Assembly: GCA_023388015.1 (NCBI GenBank)
Contig: JAEWHB010000157.1
Coordinates: 1 to 10,353 of the forward strand
Direction: 5' to 3'
From: Bacteroidota bacterium
Lineage (GTDB): Bacteria; Bacteroidota; Bacteroidia; Flavobacteriales; Weeksellaceae
DNA length: 10,353 bases
Shown here: piece after piece, positions 1-5,750 of the stretch
How the letters are laid out: the number at the start of each line of letters is the position of its first letter
How positions within the stretch are numbered: position 1 is the first letter of the stretch
Translations under genes and position numbers: made by a program
The notes under the pieces: generated by a model
The model's input: only the letters and a program-made list of their open reading frames with translations
What the model was told of the DNA's origin: nothing
Database searches by the model: none

Positions 1-166
1 CCGTATCAAAAATTACTTTGTCCCGTGAAAACGTCTGAAGATTTCCACCAAACTGCTGGTTTTTTTCCAACACCAAGACTTTTTTGCCTTCACGCGCCAA
101 AATATTGGCACAGACCAATCCGCCCAAACCGCTTCCTATGATGATGATGTCAAATTCTTCCTGCAT
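1..166 (-). CDS. FAD-dependent oxidoreductase (phytoene-desaturase-like), N-terminal part only
   Basis: The first 55 codons of a minus-strand gene are visible; it runs off the left edge. The protein begins MQEEFDIIIIGSGLGGLVCA and continues with an AREGKKVLVLEK stretch and then GGNLQTF. This is a Rossmann FAD/NAD-binding fold: GSGLGG is the dinucleotide-binding glycine motif, the glutamate of VLEK is the usual ribose-binding acid at the end of strand 2, and the GGN region matches the second glycine motif of the phytoene desaturase/CrtI-like amine oxidase family. The ATG at 166 overlaps the end of the upstream fusion gene by 17 bp in another frame, suggesting translational coupling. Such oxidoreductases occur in aryl polyene/flexirubin clusters, which fits the neighbour. 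Fold assignment is firm; the substrate is inferred from context only, because the substrate-binding part lies outside the window. Confidence 0.85.
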   Translation of the reverse strand, partial: MQEEFDIIIIGSGLGGLVCANILAREGKKVLVLEKNQQFGGNLQTFSRDKVIFDT

Positions 167-3100
167 TTTTGTTTTTCAAAACCCTCAGGTTATTTTCTTC
201 AAAATAGATTTCCCAATCCCCTAAATTAACCAAATTTTCAAACCGAATTCTTTCTTTTTCATTGTGAAGAATTACAAAATCTCCCACCGTAAATACATCC
301 GGATATTCCTTGTGAAACCGAACCGGAAACCGATTGACCGTAAAGGTATTTTGTGCAATCTGAACTTTTTCCGCGTCCTCGTCCCAAGCATCTACCGAGC
401 GATGCGCCGAGTCATAAACCAATATAAAATCCAACACGCCATATCCGCAACCCAAATGTAAAATCCGCGCTCTCACCGGCAAAACCGAAAGCAGCTTATG
501 GTAGATTTTTTTATTCGTTTCAAACTCGTTTCTGAATTCTTTTTGAATGTACTTTGGTTTATATATGTAATTGAATTTCAATTTAGTACGAAAGTAATTC
601 TCGTCATCATCTTTTCGTTTTAATTCGATAAATTTCTCTCTGAAATAGCGACTGATATTTTTCGTTTTTTCGGAATAATTCTTTCCCCAAGTTTCATCAT
701 CGTGGCGGATTACCGGAAGAAATTCCAAAGTCAGTTTTCCCGATTTGAGTAGATTATCGTTTTTCGGCAAGCGATCGGCATTTCCACGGATTAAAACCGG
801 TTGAATGTCCAGTTTCAATTTCTCCGAAAGATAAAAAGCACCCTTGTGAAAACGCTGAATGGCAGAAGTCATCGAACGGGTTCCTTCCGGAAAAATGATG
901 ATGGAATAACCTTGTCTGATTTTTTCTTCCAATTCTTGGGTTTCTTCTTCCAAATTTTCAGAAGCCGAATAAAATCCAGCCATTTGAATGGCTTTTCCGA
1001 AAAATTTCGATTGCAAAATCCGGTTGTTGACCATAAAAATCAATCGTTTGTGGAGCATCCCCATCGTCGGCGTATCGAGCTGAGATGTATGATTGGCAAT
1101 GATGATTTTGGGTGAATTCAAATCCAGATTTTCCTTTCCGATTTTTCTCACCGGAATGAACGGTGTTCCATACATCAAAACCCAGAAATACTTTTGCATC
1201 ACAGAATGAAATACACCGAATTTTTTCTTCGTCGGAATGATTGGTAAGAAGACTTGCGCCAATAAATTCAGAAGAAATCCAGCCACGAAGAAATAGCCAA
1301 ACGTAAAAAAAGTATAAATCACTCCCAAAATAGTGCGTGGCGTATTGCCTTTTTCCTGCGGTTTCTGAATGAAAAACCGGAAAAGCCAAGGCTGAATCGT
1401 GAAAGACATCAGAACGACGACGCTCAGCCCGATGATCGGTATCCAGGAAATCGAATAAATCGCGGGATGTTTGGCAAAAACCAAAACTCCGAAACAAAGA
1501 ATGGTCGCAATAGCTGACATCAAAATTCCCGAACGGAAAGCCGGCATTTCATCGGTTCCGTAGGTATATTTTTCAATTAATCCGCGGGTGATGAAAATCG
1601 AATAATCCACACCCAAACCAAAAATTAAAGTTGTAATAATGATATTGAATGCATTGAAATTCAGCCCCAAAAGTCCCATCATCCCAAGAGTTACCAGCCA
1701 GCCGGCAAAAATCGGAATATTGGTGATGAGCGTGAGTTCCATCGAACGGAAAAACAAAAACAAAATCACAAAAATGACAATCGAGGAAATGAAAAATAAT
1801 TTGTCGAAATCCGCTTCCAGATTGGAAAGAAATGTTTCGGATAAATTTTTTCGGTCGATGACCAATGTGTTTTCCTCTTTTGAAAATTTCCCGATGATTT
1901 TTTCGGTCGCCTCATTTTCCGTTTTCAATGAAGAGGTAATCGTCACCAAATCACCGTCTTTTTTGATGAATTCATTAAGAAATAAATCATTCAACAATTC
2001 ATTTTCAGCAAGATTTTCGGTGGAATATTCTTCATCCAATCGCATAAAAAACGGTGCGAATGTATTTTCTTTAAATCCGTATTTTTTCCCTTCTGAAATC
2101 AATTGATTTCGTAAATTTTCCTTTTTTTCTTCGCTCCAGAATTGGTTCCATCGATCCATTTTTTTCTCTTGTTCATTCGCTGAAGGCAAAATTCCTCCAA
2201 TGGACGAAAAAGAAAGAATTTCATTCTGATTTTCGGCCGATAAAAGTTTCTGATAAAGTCTTGAATTGGACGCTAAAGCTTCTTCCAAATTATTTCCATA
2301 AGAAGCAATGTAAATGGATTTCGAAGTATAATCATTGAGTTTATCCAATTCATTTTCAGCTTTTTGTAAATCAGCCGGCATAAAATTCAATTTGTTGAGA
2401 TCATTTTCAAATCCGACTTTTTGGTACGTAAAAAGACTGAGAATGACGAGCAAAACCGAGAAAATCAACAAATATTTATTTCGACTGAAATCATAAGCCG
2501 CGAGTTTATCAATCAGTGTATTTTGTTTGATTTCCAGCGATTTATCGGGCGAATAAACCTGCGGAATGAAAAGCAGCGCAAAAACCGCCGCGCCCAAAAC
2601 GCTACAAGCCGCAAACACACCCAAATCCTTCAAAACATCGGACTTCAAAAACAAAAGCACCAGGAAGTCTGCACCCGTGAAAACCGCACAAATCAACAAA
2701 GGTTTGACGGTACTTCGGAATAATTTTCGGACGTCGCCCGTGCTACGGTAATGACTCAAAATATGAAGCGAATAATCGAGTGTTAGACCTAATAAAACCG
2801 AACCAATTCCAATGGAAATCGCCGAAATACTTCCTTTGAGAAAATACAAAACGCTCATTCCCAGTAAACTTCCAAAAAGCGCCGGAACGATGATAATCAG
2901 CGGAATATGAGGTTTTCGGTAAAAATAAATGAAGAGCAGAAAAAGCAAAATTAGTGAAATGCTCAAGGTCAGAATGATGTCGTTTTTGATGCGTTTGGCA
3001 TTGGCCACTGAAACCGGCGTCGCACCGAAATATTCGGCACTGACTTTTTCATTTTGGAATTGGGAATTTAGATTTTCGAGGCTTCGGTCGAGATACTCAA

Positions 3101-3779
3101 TCAGTTTTGCGTTTTGCGAAGTTTCATTGGCACCGGCTTTGGGCGTAATCAGCACAAAAAGATTTTTTCCATTTTGATGCATCAGATAGCCGTTTTCCAC
3201 CGTGAAACCGTCGCCGGACTGTAATCGTTGGAATTTTTTCAGCGCCATAAAATCCATTCCGAAAGGATCGGAACGAATCATTTGTGTGGTCACAAATCCA
3301 GATGGCGAAACAATCGAGGAATAAGCATCATCCACTTTTGACGAAACATTTTCAGGAGCCAACAAAGAGTCTAACTGCGCATAATCGGACTCATCGAGAT
3401 AGAGTGGGAGATGAGCCGAAACGAAATCCAGCAAATCCATCATTTTCTCGTCTTTAAATCGGATTTGAAGATTTATTATATGTTGATTTTCAGAAAGTTG
3501 AATTTCTAAACTATCGGCATAAGCTTGTAGAAAAGCTGAATTATTTTCCTTTTCGGAAGAAATATTGAGAATGATTTTATCGGCGAAATTGACGTTTTTT
3601 AAAACCTGACTAATGGTTTCGGAGTCGTCGGAAGAAGGAATTAATTTGGAAATATCTTCTTCGAAACTTATTCGCGAAGCCCAATATCCCATCAATACCA
3701 ATAGAAAAAATACTACTGAAAAAAACAGTATTTTTCTGCTTTTGAGGTAATTATAAGCCGATATAAATAAATTGACCAA
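150..3779 (-). CDS. Trifunctional MMPL/RND exporter - lysophospholipid acyltransferase - methyltransferase-like fusion (flexirubin/aryl polyene type)
   Basis: This 1209-residue protein has three parts. Residues 1-~805 are an RND/MMPL exporter: a membrane anchor at ~17-35, a periplasmic domain, a helix bundle at ~268-407, a second anchor at ~434-452, a second periplasmic domain and a second bundle at ~661-800. The paired TM4 motifs GLTLDYS (331-337) and GLGVDYS (721-727) carry the expected Asp. After extra hydrophobic segments (~815-848) comes a PlsC-type acyltransferase with NHTSQLD (896-902, the HX4D catalytic motif) and FPEGTRS (963-969, acyl-acceptor phosphate binding). Residues ~1103-1205 hold a SAM-binding start, LHLGCGYG (1107-1114), with an acidic strand-2 end (DAWDED). 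Fusions of this type are known from flavobacterial flexirubin loci, where the exporter and acyltransferase are thought to process and move the aryl polyene lipid to the outer membrane. The start is TTG: an in-frame stop lies just upstream and the next Met is residue 30, inside the first membrane helix. The exact substrate is inferred. Confidence 0.93.
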   Translation of the reverse strand: MVNLFISAYNYLKSRKILFFSVVFFLLVLMGYWASRISFEEDISKLIPSSDDSETISQVLKNVNFADKIILNISSEKENNSAFLQAYADSLEIQLSENQHIINLQIRFKDEKMMDLLDFVSAHLPLYLDESDYAQLDSLLAPENVSSKVDDAYSSIVSPSGFVTTQMIRSDPFGMDFMALKKFQRLQSGDGFTVENGYLMHQNGKNLFVLITPKAGANETSQNAKLIEYLDRSLENLNSQFQNEKVSAEYFGATPVSVANAKRIKNDIILTLSISLILLFLLFIYFYRKPHIPLIIIVPALFGSLLGMSVLYFLKGSISAISIGIGSVLLGLTLDYSLHILSHYRSTGDVRKLFRSTVKPLLICAVFTGADFLVLLFLKSDVLKDLGVFAACSVLGAAVFALLFIPQVYSPDKSLEIKQNTLIDKLAAYDFSRNKYLLIFSVLLVILSLFTYQKVGFENDLNKLNFMPADLQKAENELDKLNDYTSKSIYIASYGNNLEEALASNSRLYQKLLSAENQNEILSFSSIGGILPSANEQEKKMDRWNQFWSEEKKENLRNQLISEGKKYGFKENTFAPFFMRLDEEYSTENLAENELLNDLFLNEFIKKDGDLVTITSSLKTENEATEKIIGKFSKEENTLVIDRKNLSETFLSNLEADFDKLFFISSIVIFVILFLFFRSMELTLITNIPIFAGWLVTLGMMGLLGLNFNAFNIIITTLIFGLGVDYSIFITRGLIEKYTYGTDEMPAFRSGILMSAIATILCFGVLVFAKHPAIYSISWIPIIGLSVVVLMSFTIQPWLFRFFIQKPQEKGNTPRTILGVIYTFFTFGYFFVAGFLLNLLAQVFLPIIPTKKKFGVFHSVMQKYFWVLMYGTPFIPVRKIGKENLDLNSPKIIIANHTSQLDTPTMGMLHKRLIFMVNNRILQSKFFGKAIQMAGFYSASENLEEETQELEEKIRQGYSIIIFPEGTRSMTSAIQRFHKGAFYLSEKLKLDIQPVLIRGNADRLPKNDNLLKSGKLTLEFLPVIRHDDETWGKNYSEKTKNISRYFREKFIELKRKDDDENYFRTKLKFNYIYKPKYIQKEFRNEFETNKKIYHKLLSVLPVRARILHLGCGYGVLDFILVYDSAHRSVDAWDEDAEKVQIAQNTFTVNRFPVRFHKEYPDVFTVGDFVILHNEKERIRFENLVNLGDWEIYFEENNLRVLKNKNAGRI

Positions 3780-3802
3780 GGTTTGCTTATCCGTTTAATC
3801 AA

Positions 3803-3810
3803 CAAATATA
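3803..3810 (-). promoter_or_regulatory. Bacteroidota -7 promoter box for the fusion gene
   Basis: On the minus strand this reads TATATTTG, an exact match to the Bacteroidota -7 consensus TAnnTTTG, ending 23 bases before the TTG start. Transcription would begin around 3796, leaving a short leader, which supports TTG at 3779 as the start. I see no convincing TTG/TTTG -33 box at the usual spacing. A 12-bp perfect palindrome, GATTTTAAAATC (3829-3840), sits just upstream and could be an operator, but that is speculation. Confidence 0.45.
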
Positions 3811-3853
3811 TAAATTTGCGGACGCTGTGATTTTAAAATCAAATTAAATCCAA

Positions 3854-4000
3854 GGTGGCGTACCTACGGCACGCCTTTCCGTAAATCCTACATTTTTCTA
3901 CAAAGCTTTTGTGCCTACGGCACAGTTATCAATAAACAATTGAAAATTAATTTAAAACTAAAACGCATCAAATTGTGCCCCAGAGGGGCTACCGCTTTGT
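3854..4000 (+). repeat. Palindrome-rich intergenic repeat, copy 1
   Basis: A 147-bp unit that recurs in the same orientation at 4088-4233, starting GGTGGCGTAC and ending CCGCTTTGT. It contains three compact dyads: 3857-3875 (GGCGTACC-TAC-GGCACGCC, one G-T type mismatch), 3911-3923 (GTGCC-TAC-GGCAC, perfect) and 3977-3989 (GCCCC-AGA-GGGGC, perfect). Arms ACAAAGC (3900-3906) and GCTTTGT (3994-4000) are also complementary, so the right part could fold as one branched structure. No coding potential is evident. It resembles REP/BIME-like dispersed intergenic repeats; strand orientation is arbitrary. Whether it is mobile or multi-copy elsewhere cannot be seen here. Confidence 0.85.
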
Positions 4001-4037
4001 AACACAGAATGCCCGAGCCAGGAAATTTTGGCGCATA

Positions 4038-4085
4038 TTTTTGATTAAAAATTCTGACAAAATAGAAATGACGTGTAATCAAAAA
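4038..4085. repeat. 10-bp perfect inverted repeat between the two repeat copies
   Basis: TTTTTGATTA (4038-4047) is exactly complementary to TAATCAAAAA (4076-4085), with a 28-base spacer. It ends two bases before copy 2 of the large repeat. It is AT-rich, so chance is possible. It could be a boundary of the repeat insertion or a weak transcript-end hairpin. The rest of 4001-4087 shows nothing I recognise. Confidence 0.4.
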
Positions 4086-4087
4086 TG

Positions 4088-4233
4088 GGTGGCGTACCTA
4101 TGGCACGCCTTTCCGTAAATCCTACATTTTTTACAAAGCTTTTGTGCCTACGGCACATTTATCAATAAACAATTGAAAATTAATTTAAAAATAAAACCTG
4201 TCAATTTGTGCCCCAGAGGGGTTACCGCTTTGT
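4088..4233 (+). repeat. Palindrome-rich intergenic repeat, copy 2
   Basis: A direct repeat of 3854-4000 with only scattered differences: C to T in the loop of the first dyad, a one-base deletion in the T-run at about 4127-4132, G to T after the second dyad, and changes in the short spacer before the third dyad. The hairpins are retained: 4144-4156 (GTGCC-TAC-GGCAC) is unchanged and 4210-4222 (GCCCC-AGA-GGGGT) keeps pairing with a G-U end. The closing arms ACAAAGC (4133-4139) and GCTTTGT (4227-4233) are unchanged too. Its right end (TTTG at 4229-4232) may serve as the -33 box of the next gene. Confidence 0.85.
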
Positions 4234-4262
4234 TATAAATATTTTTTCATTGTGTATATTTA
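4229..4262 (+). promoter_or_regulatory. Possible promoter of the Gfo/Idh/MocA gene
   Basis: TTTG at 4229-4232 and TATATTTA at 4255-4262 (one mismatch to TAnnTTTG) are separated by 22 bases, slightly long but near the Bacteroidota -33/-7 spacing. Transcription would start near 4268 with a leader of about 67 bases. The -33 element would lie in the end of the large repeat. It is a weak match, and the only candidate I found upstream of 4335. Confidence 0.33.
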
Positions 4263-4334
4263 CGCCCGAAAAATAATCCGCTTTCTCAAAATTCAAAAGA
4301 AAGACAAAACGGATTTACACCAAGAAAATTTGAA

Positions 4335-5297
4335 ATGCTAAAAATTTCCCTTTTGGGATTTGGCCACATCGGCCGGGTTCACAGAAATGCTATCGAAGAA
4401 ACAGAAGGAGTCGAACTTGTTTCCATTATTGATATCAATTATGAAGACCAAGAGTCCATCATTCCAATTTATAAAACACTGGAAAACTTTTTGGAAGAAG
4501 ACCGCAAAACCGATTTGGTCATTATTGCAACGCCCAACGGACTTCATCGTGACCACGCCATTCGTTGTCTGAAAGCCGGGAAACACGTTCTCATCGAAAA
4601 GCCTATAGCGCTTAATTCAAAAGACGGAAAAGAAATTCTGGAAGTAGCCGAAAAAACCGGAAAGCGCGTTTTCTCATCGATGCAGTTGAGGTTTTCCCCA
4701 CCTGTCAGTTATGTCAAAACGCTTTTGGAAAACAATTCCTTGGGCGAAATTTACATGGTCAATATCAATTGCTACTGGAACCGCAACCGGAATTATTACC
4801 AGACCCGCGAATGGCACGGAACCAACGAAATGGACGGCGGCGTTCTCTTCACGCAATTCTCTCATTTCATTGATATTATGAATTTTTGGTTCGATGAAAC
4901 CCTTTGTACGCATTCCCAATTTTACAATTTCAATCACCGGGGAATTACGGAATTTGCCGACAGCGGAAAACTCGATTTCAAGGCCGACGGAGCGGTGGGA
5001 AATATGATCTTTACGACTTCGACTTTCGAGAAAAATTACAAAAGCGGAATTGTCATCATTGCCGAAAAAGGAACCATCGAAATCGGAGATCAATATCTGA
5101 ATGAATTGAAATACAGTAATTTAAAAAATGTAGTTTGCTCCCAAAACATGTCCACCGAAGTCCGGAATTTTCATCCGATAGCCATTGCTGAAATCCGTGA
5201 TGCTTTATCGGAAAATCGCAATTCTGCTTTGGATGGAATTCACGCCATTCGTTTGGTAGAATTCATCGAACAGGCGTATAATCTTTCGGGTCAGTAA
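4335..5297 (+). CDS. Gfo/Idh/MocA family NAD(P)-dependent oxidoreductase, probable (nucleotide-)sugar dehydrogenase
   Basis: A 320-residue cytosolic enzyme of normal family length. The N-terminal Rossmann domain shows GFGHIG (8-13, dinucleotide binding) and an acidic strand-2 end (D33). It is followed by ATPNGLHRDHA (65-75) and the family signature EKP (88-90), whose Lys89 is the usual catalytic lysine. The C-terminal sheet domain carries GGVLFTQFSHFID (168-180) with His177 and Asp180 in the substrate-site HxxxD-like position. The WHGTNEMDGG stretch resembles WlbA/WbpB-type UDP-N-acetylglucosaminuronate 3-dehydrogenases, so a role in surface polysaccharide sugar synthesis is plausible. The family is diverse, and no other sugar genes lie in the window to support this. 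It stands alone on the plus strand, divergent from the pigment operon and convergent with the PLP-enzyme gene. ATG at 4335 is the only sensible start. Family assignment is secure; the substrate is not. Confidence 0.93.
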   Translation: MLKISLLGFGHIGRVHRNAIEETEGVELVSIIDINYEDQESIIPIYKTLENFLEEDRKTDLVIIATPNGLHRDHAIRCLKAGKHVLIEKPIALNSKDGKEILEVAEKTGKRVFSSMQLRFSPPVSYVKTLLENNSLGEIYMVNINCYWNRNRNYYQTREWHGTNEMDGGVLFTQFSHFIDIMNFWFDETLCTHSQFYNFNHRGITEFADSGKLDFKADGAVGNMIFTTSTFEKNYKSGIVIIAEKGTIEIGDQYLNELKYSNLKNVVCSQNMSTEVRNFHPIAIAEIRDALSENRNSALDGIHAIRLVEFIEQAYNLSGQ

Positions 5298-5300
5298 ATT

Positions 5301-5397
5301 TTGGGCGCCTGATCGGGCTGGCGGCACTCGCTTTTTTCCAGCCTTCGAAACTCAGGCTACAAAAAGAGCTCAGACAAACTGCCTTCATCCCGGGCGC
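5301..5397. other. GC-rich structured intergenic element
   Basis: This GC-richer block begins four bases after the dehydrogenase stop. Nested arms GCCTGA (5307-5312) / TCAGGC (5352-5357) and GGCTGG (5316-5321) / CCAGCC (5338-5343) can form a two-stage hairpin whose loop holds six T's. GGGCGC occurs at both ends (5303-5308 and 5392-5397) as a direct repeat. Its base composition differs clearly from the AT-rich spacer that follows. It may be a dispersed repeat or a transcript-end structure for the dehydrogenase mRNA. I could not assign a known family. Confidence 0.5.
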
Positions 5398-5400
5398 AAG

Positions 5401-5432
5401 AAGTATTAAGAGTTAAGTATCAAGTATTAAGA
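5401..5432. repeat. Short tandem repeat, 21-bp unit
   Basis: AAGTATTAAGA occurs at 5401-5411 and again at 5422-5432, with AGTTAAGTATC between them, giving about one and a half copies of a 21-bp unit whose inner part also resembles the repeat. It is AT-rich and non-coding. The following 5433-5534 is AT-rich spacer with a 12-bp palindrome TTTAAGCTTAAA (5485-5496) and nothing else that I can identify. Confidence 0.5.
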
Positions 5433-5534
5433 CTTTTGATTATAATAAAACGGAAAGCTTTTCTAACCAATTTAAAATCAATAATTTAAGCTTAAAACTC
5501 TTTTTAAATAAACCATTAAGTGTTTTTCAAGTAT

Positions 5535-5558
5535 CACAGCTTCTGTGCTGCGTAGCAG
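5535..5558. repeat. Two adjacent small palindromes
   Basis: CACAG-CTT-CTGTG (5535-5547) is immediately followed by CTGC-GTA-GCAG (5548-5558). Both are perfect stems with triloops; the second loop, GTA, is the complement of the TAC loops in the large repeats at 3854 and 4088. This suggests a REP-like site. No gene is associated with it. Confidence 0.45.
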
Positions 5559-5650
5559 ACTATAATTTCCTTAAGTTCACTAAAAAGCTATTGTAACTAT
5601 GTGGTTTCAAATCAAGAAATTGCGCAGTTCTTAAATCATTTAGGATTACT

Positions 5651-5693
5651 TAACCAAACCTTGATCATCAGCATTGGTTATATTTTCTCAAGG
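5651..5693 (+). other. Interleaved inverted repeats, possible pseudoknot before a terminator
   Basis: TAACCAA (5651-5657) pairs with TTGGTTA (5674-5680), and CCTTGA (5659-5664) pairs with TCAAGG (5688-5693). The pairs interleave as A-B-A'-B', the arrangement of an H-type pseudoknot. The oligo-T hairpin at 5696-5729 follows two bases later, as would be expected at the 3' end of a small plus-strand RNA. No clear promoter was found upstream, so this is only a candidate. Confidence 0.3.
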
Positions 5694-5695
5694 AT

Positions 5696-5729
5696 AAAAA
5701 AACCTGCCAATATCAATTGACAGGTTTTT
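5696..5729 (-). terminator. Rho-independent terminator of the PLP-enzyme gene (probably bidirectional)
   Basis: On the minus strand CCTGTCAA pairs with TTGGCAGG (one G-U pair) around a six-base loop, followed by seven T's, 21 bases after the stop codon at 5751-5753. On the plus strand the same stem has a C-A mismatch and five trailing T's (5725-5729), so it could also end plus-strand transcripts. Confidence 0.85.
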
Positions 5730-5750
5730 GAAATATTATTTATCTGAGAA

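Noticed and set aside
958..1497. 179-codon minus-strand frame inside the fusion gene
   Set aside because: It is another frame of a gene with clear motifs across this stretch; the translation shows no recognisable domain.
3854..4233. CRISPR array
   Set aside because: There are only two long copies with an 87-bp gap, internal hairpins and no regular short spacers; no cas gene is present.
4674..5093. 139-codon minus-strand frame opposite the dehydrogenase gene
   Set aside because: It lies wholly within a well-supported family gene on the other strand and has no recognisable motif.
5303..5397. Insertion sequence remnant with GGGCGC target-site duplication
   Set aside because: Six-base repeats in a GC-rich block are weak evidence, and there are no terminal inverted repeats or transposase fragments.
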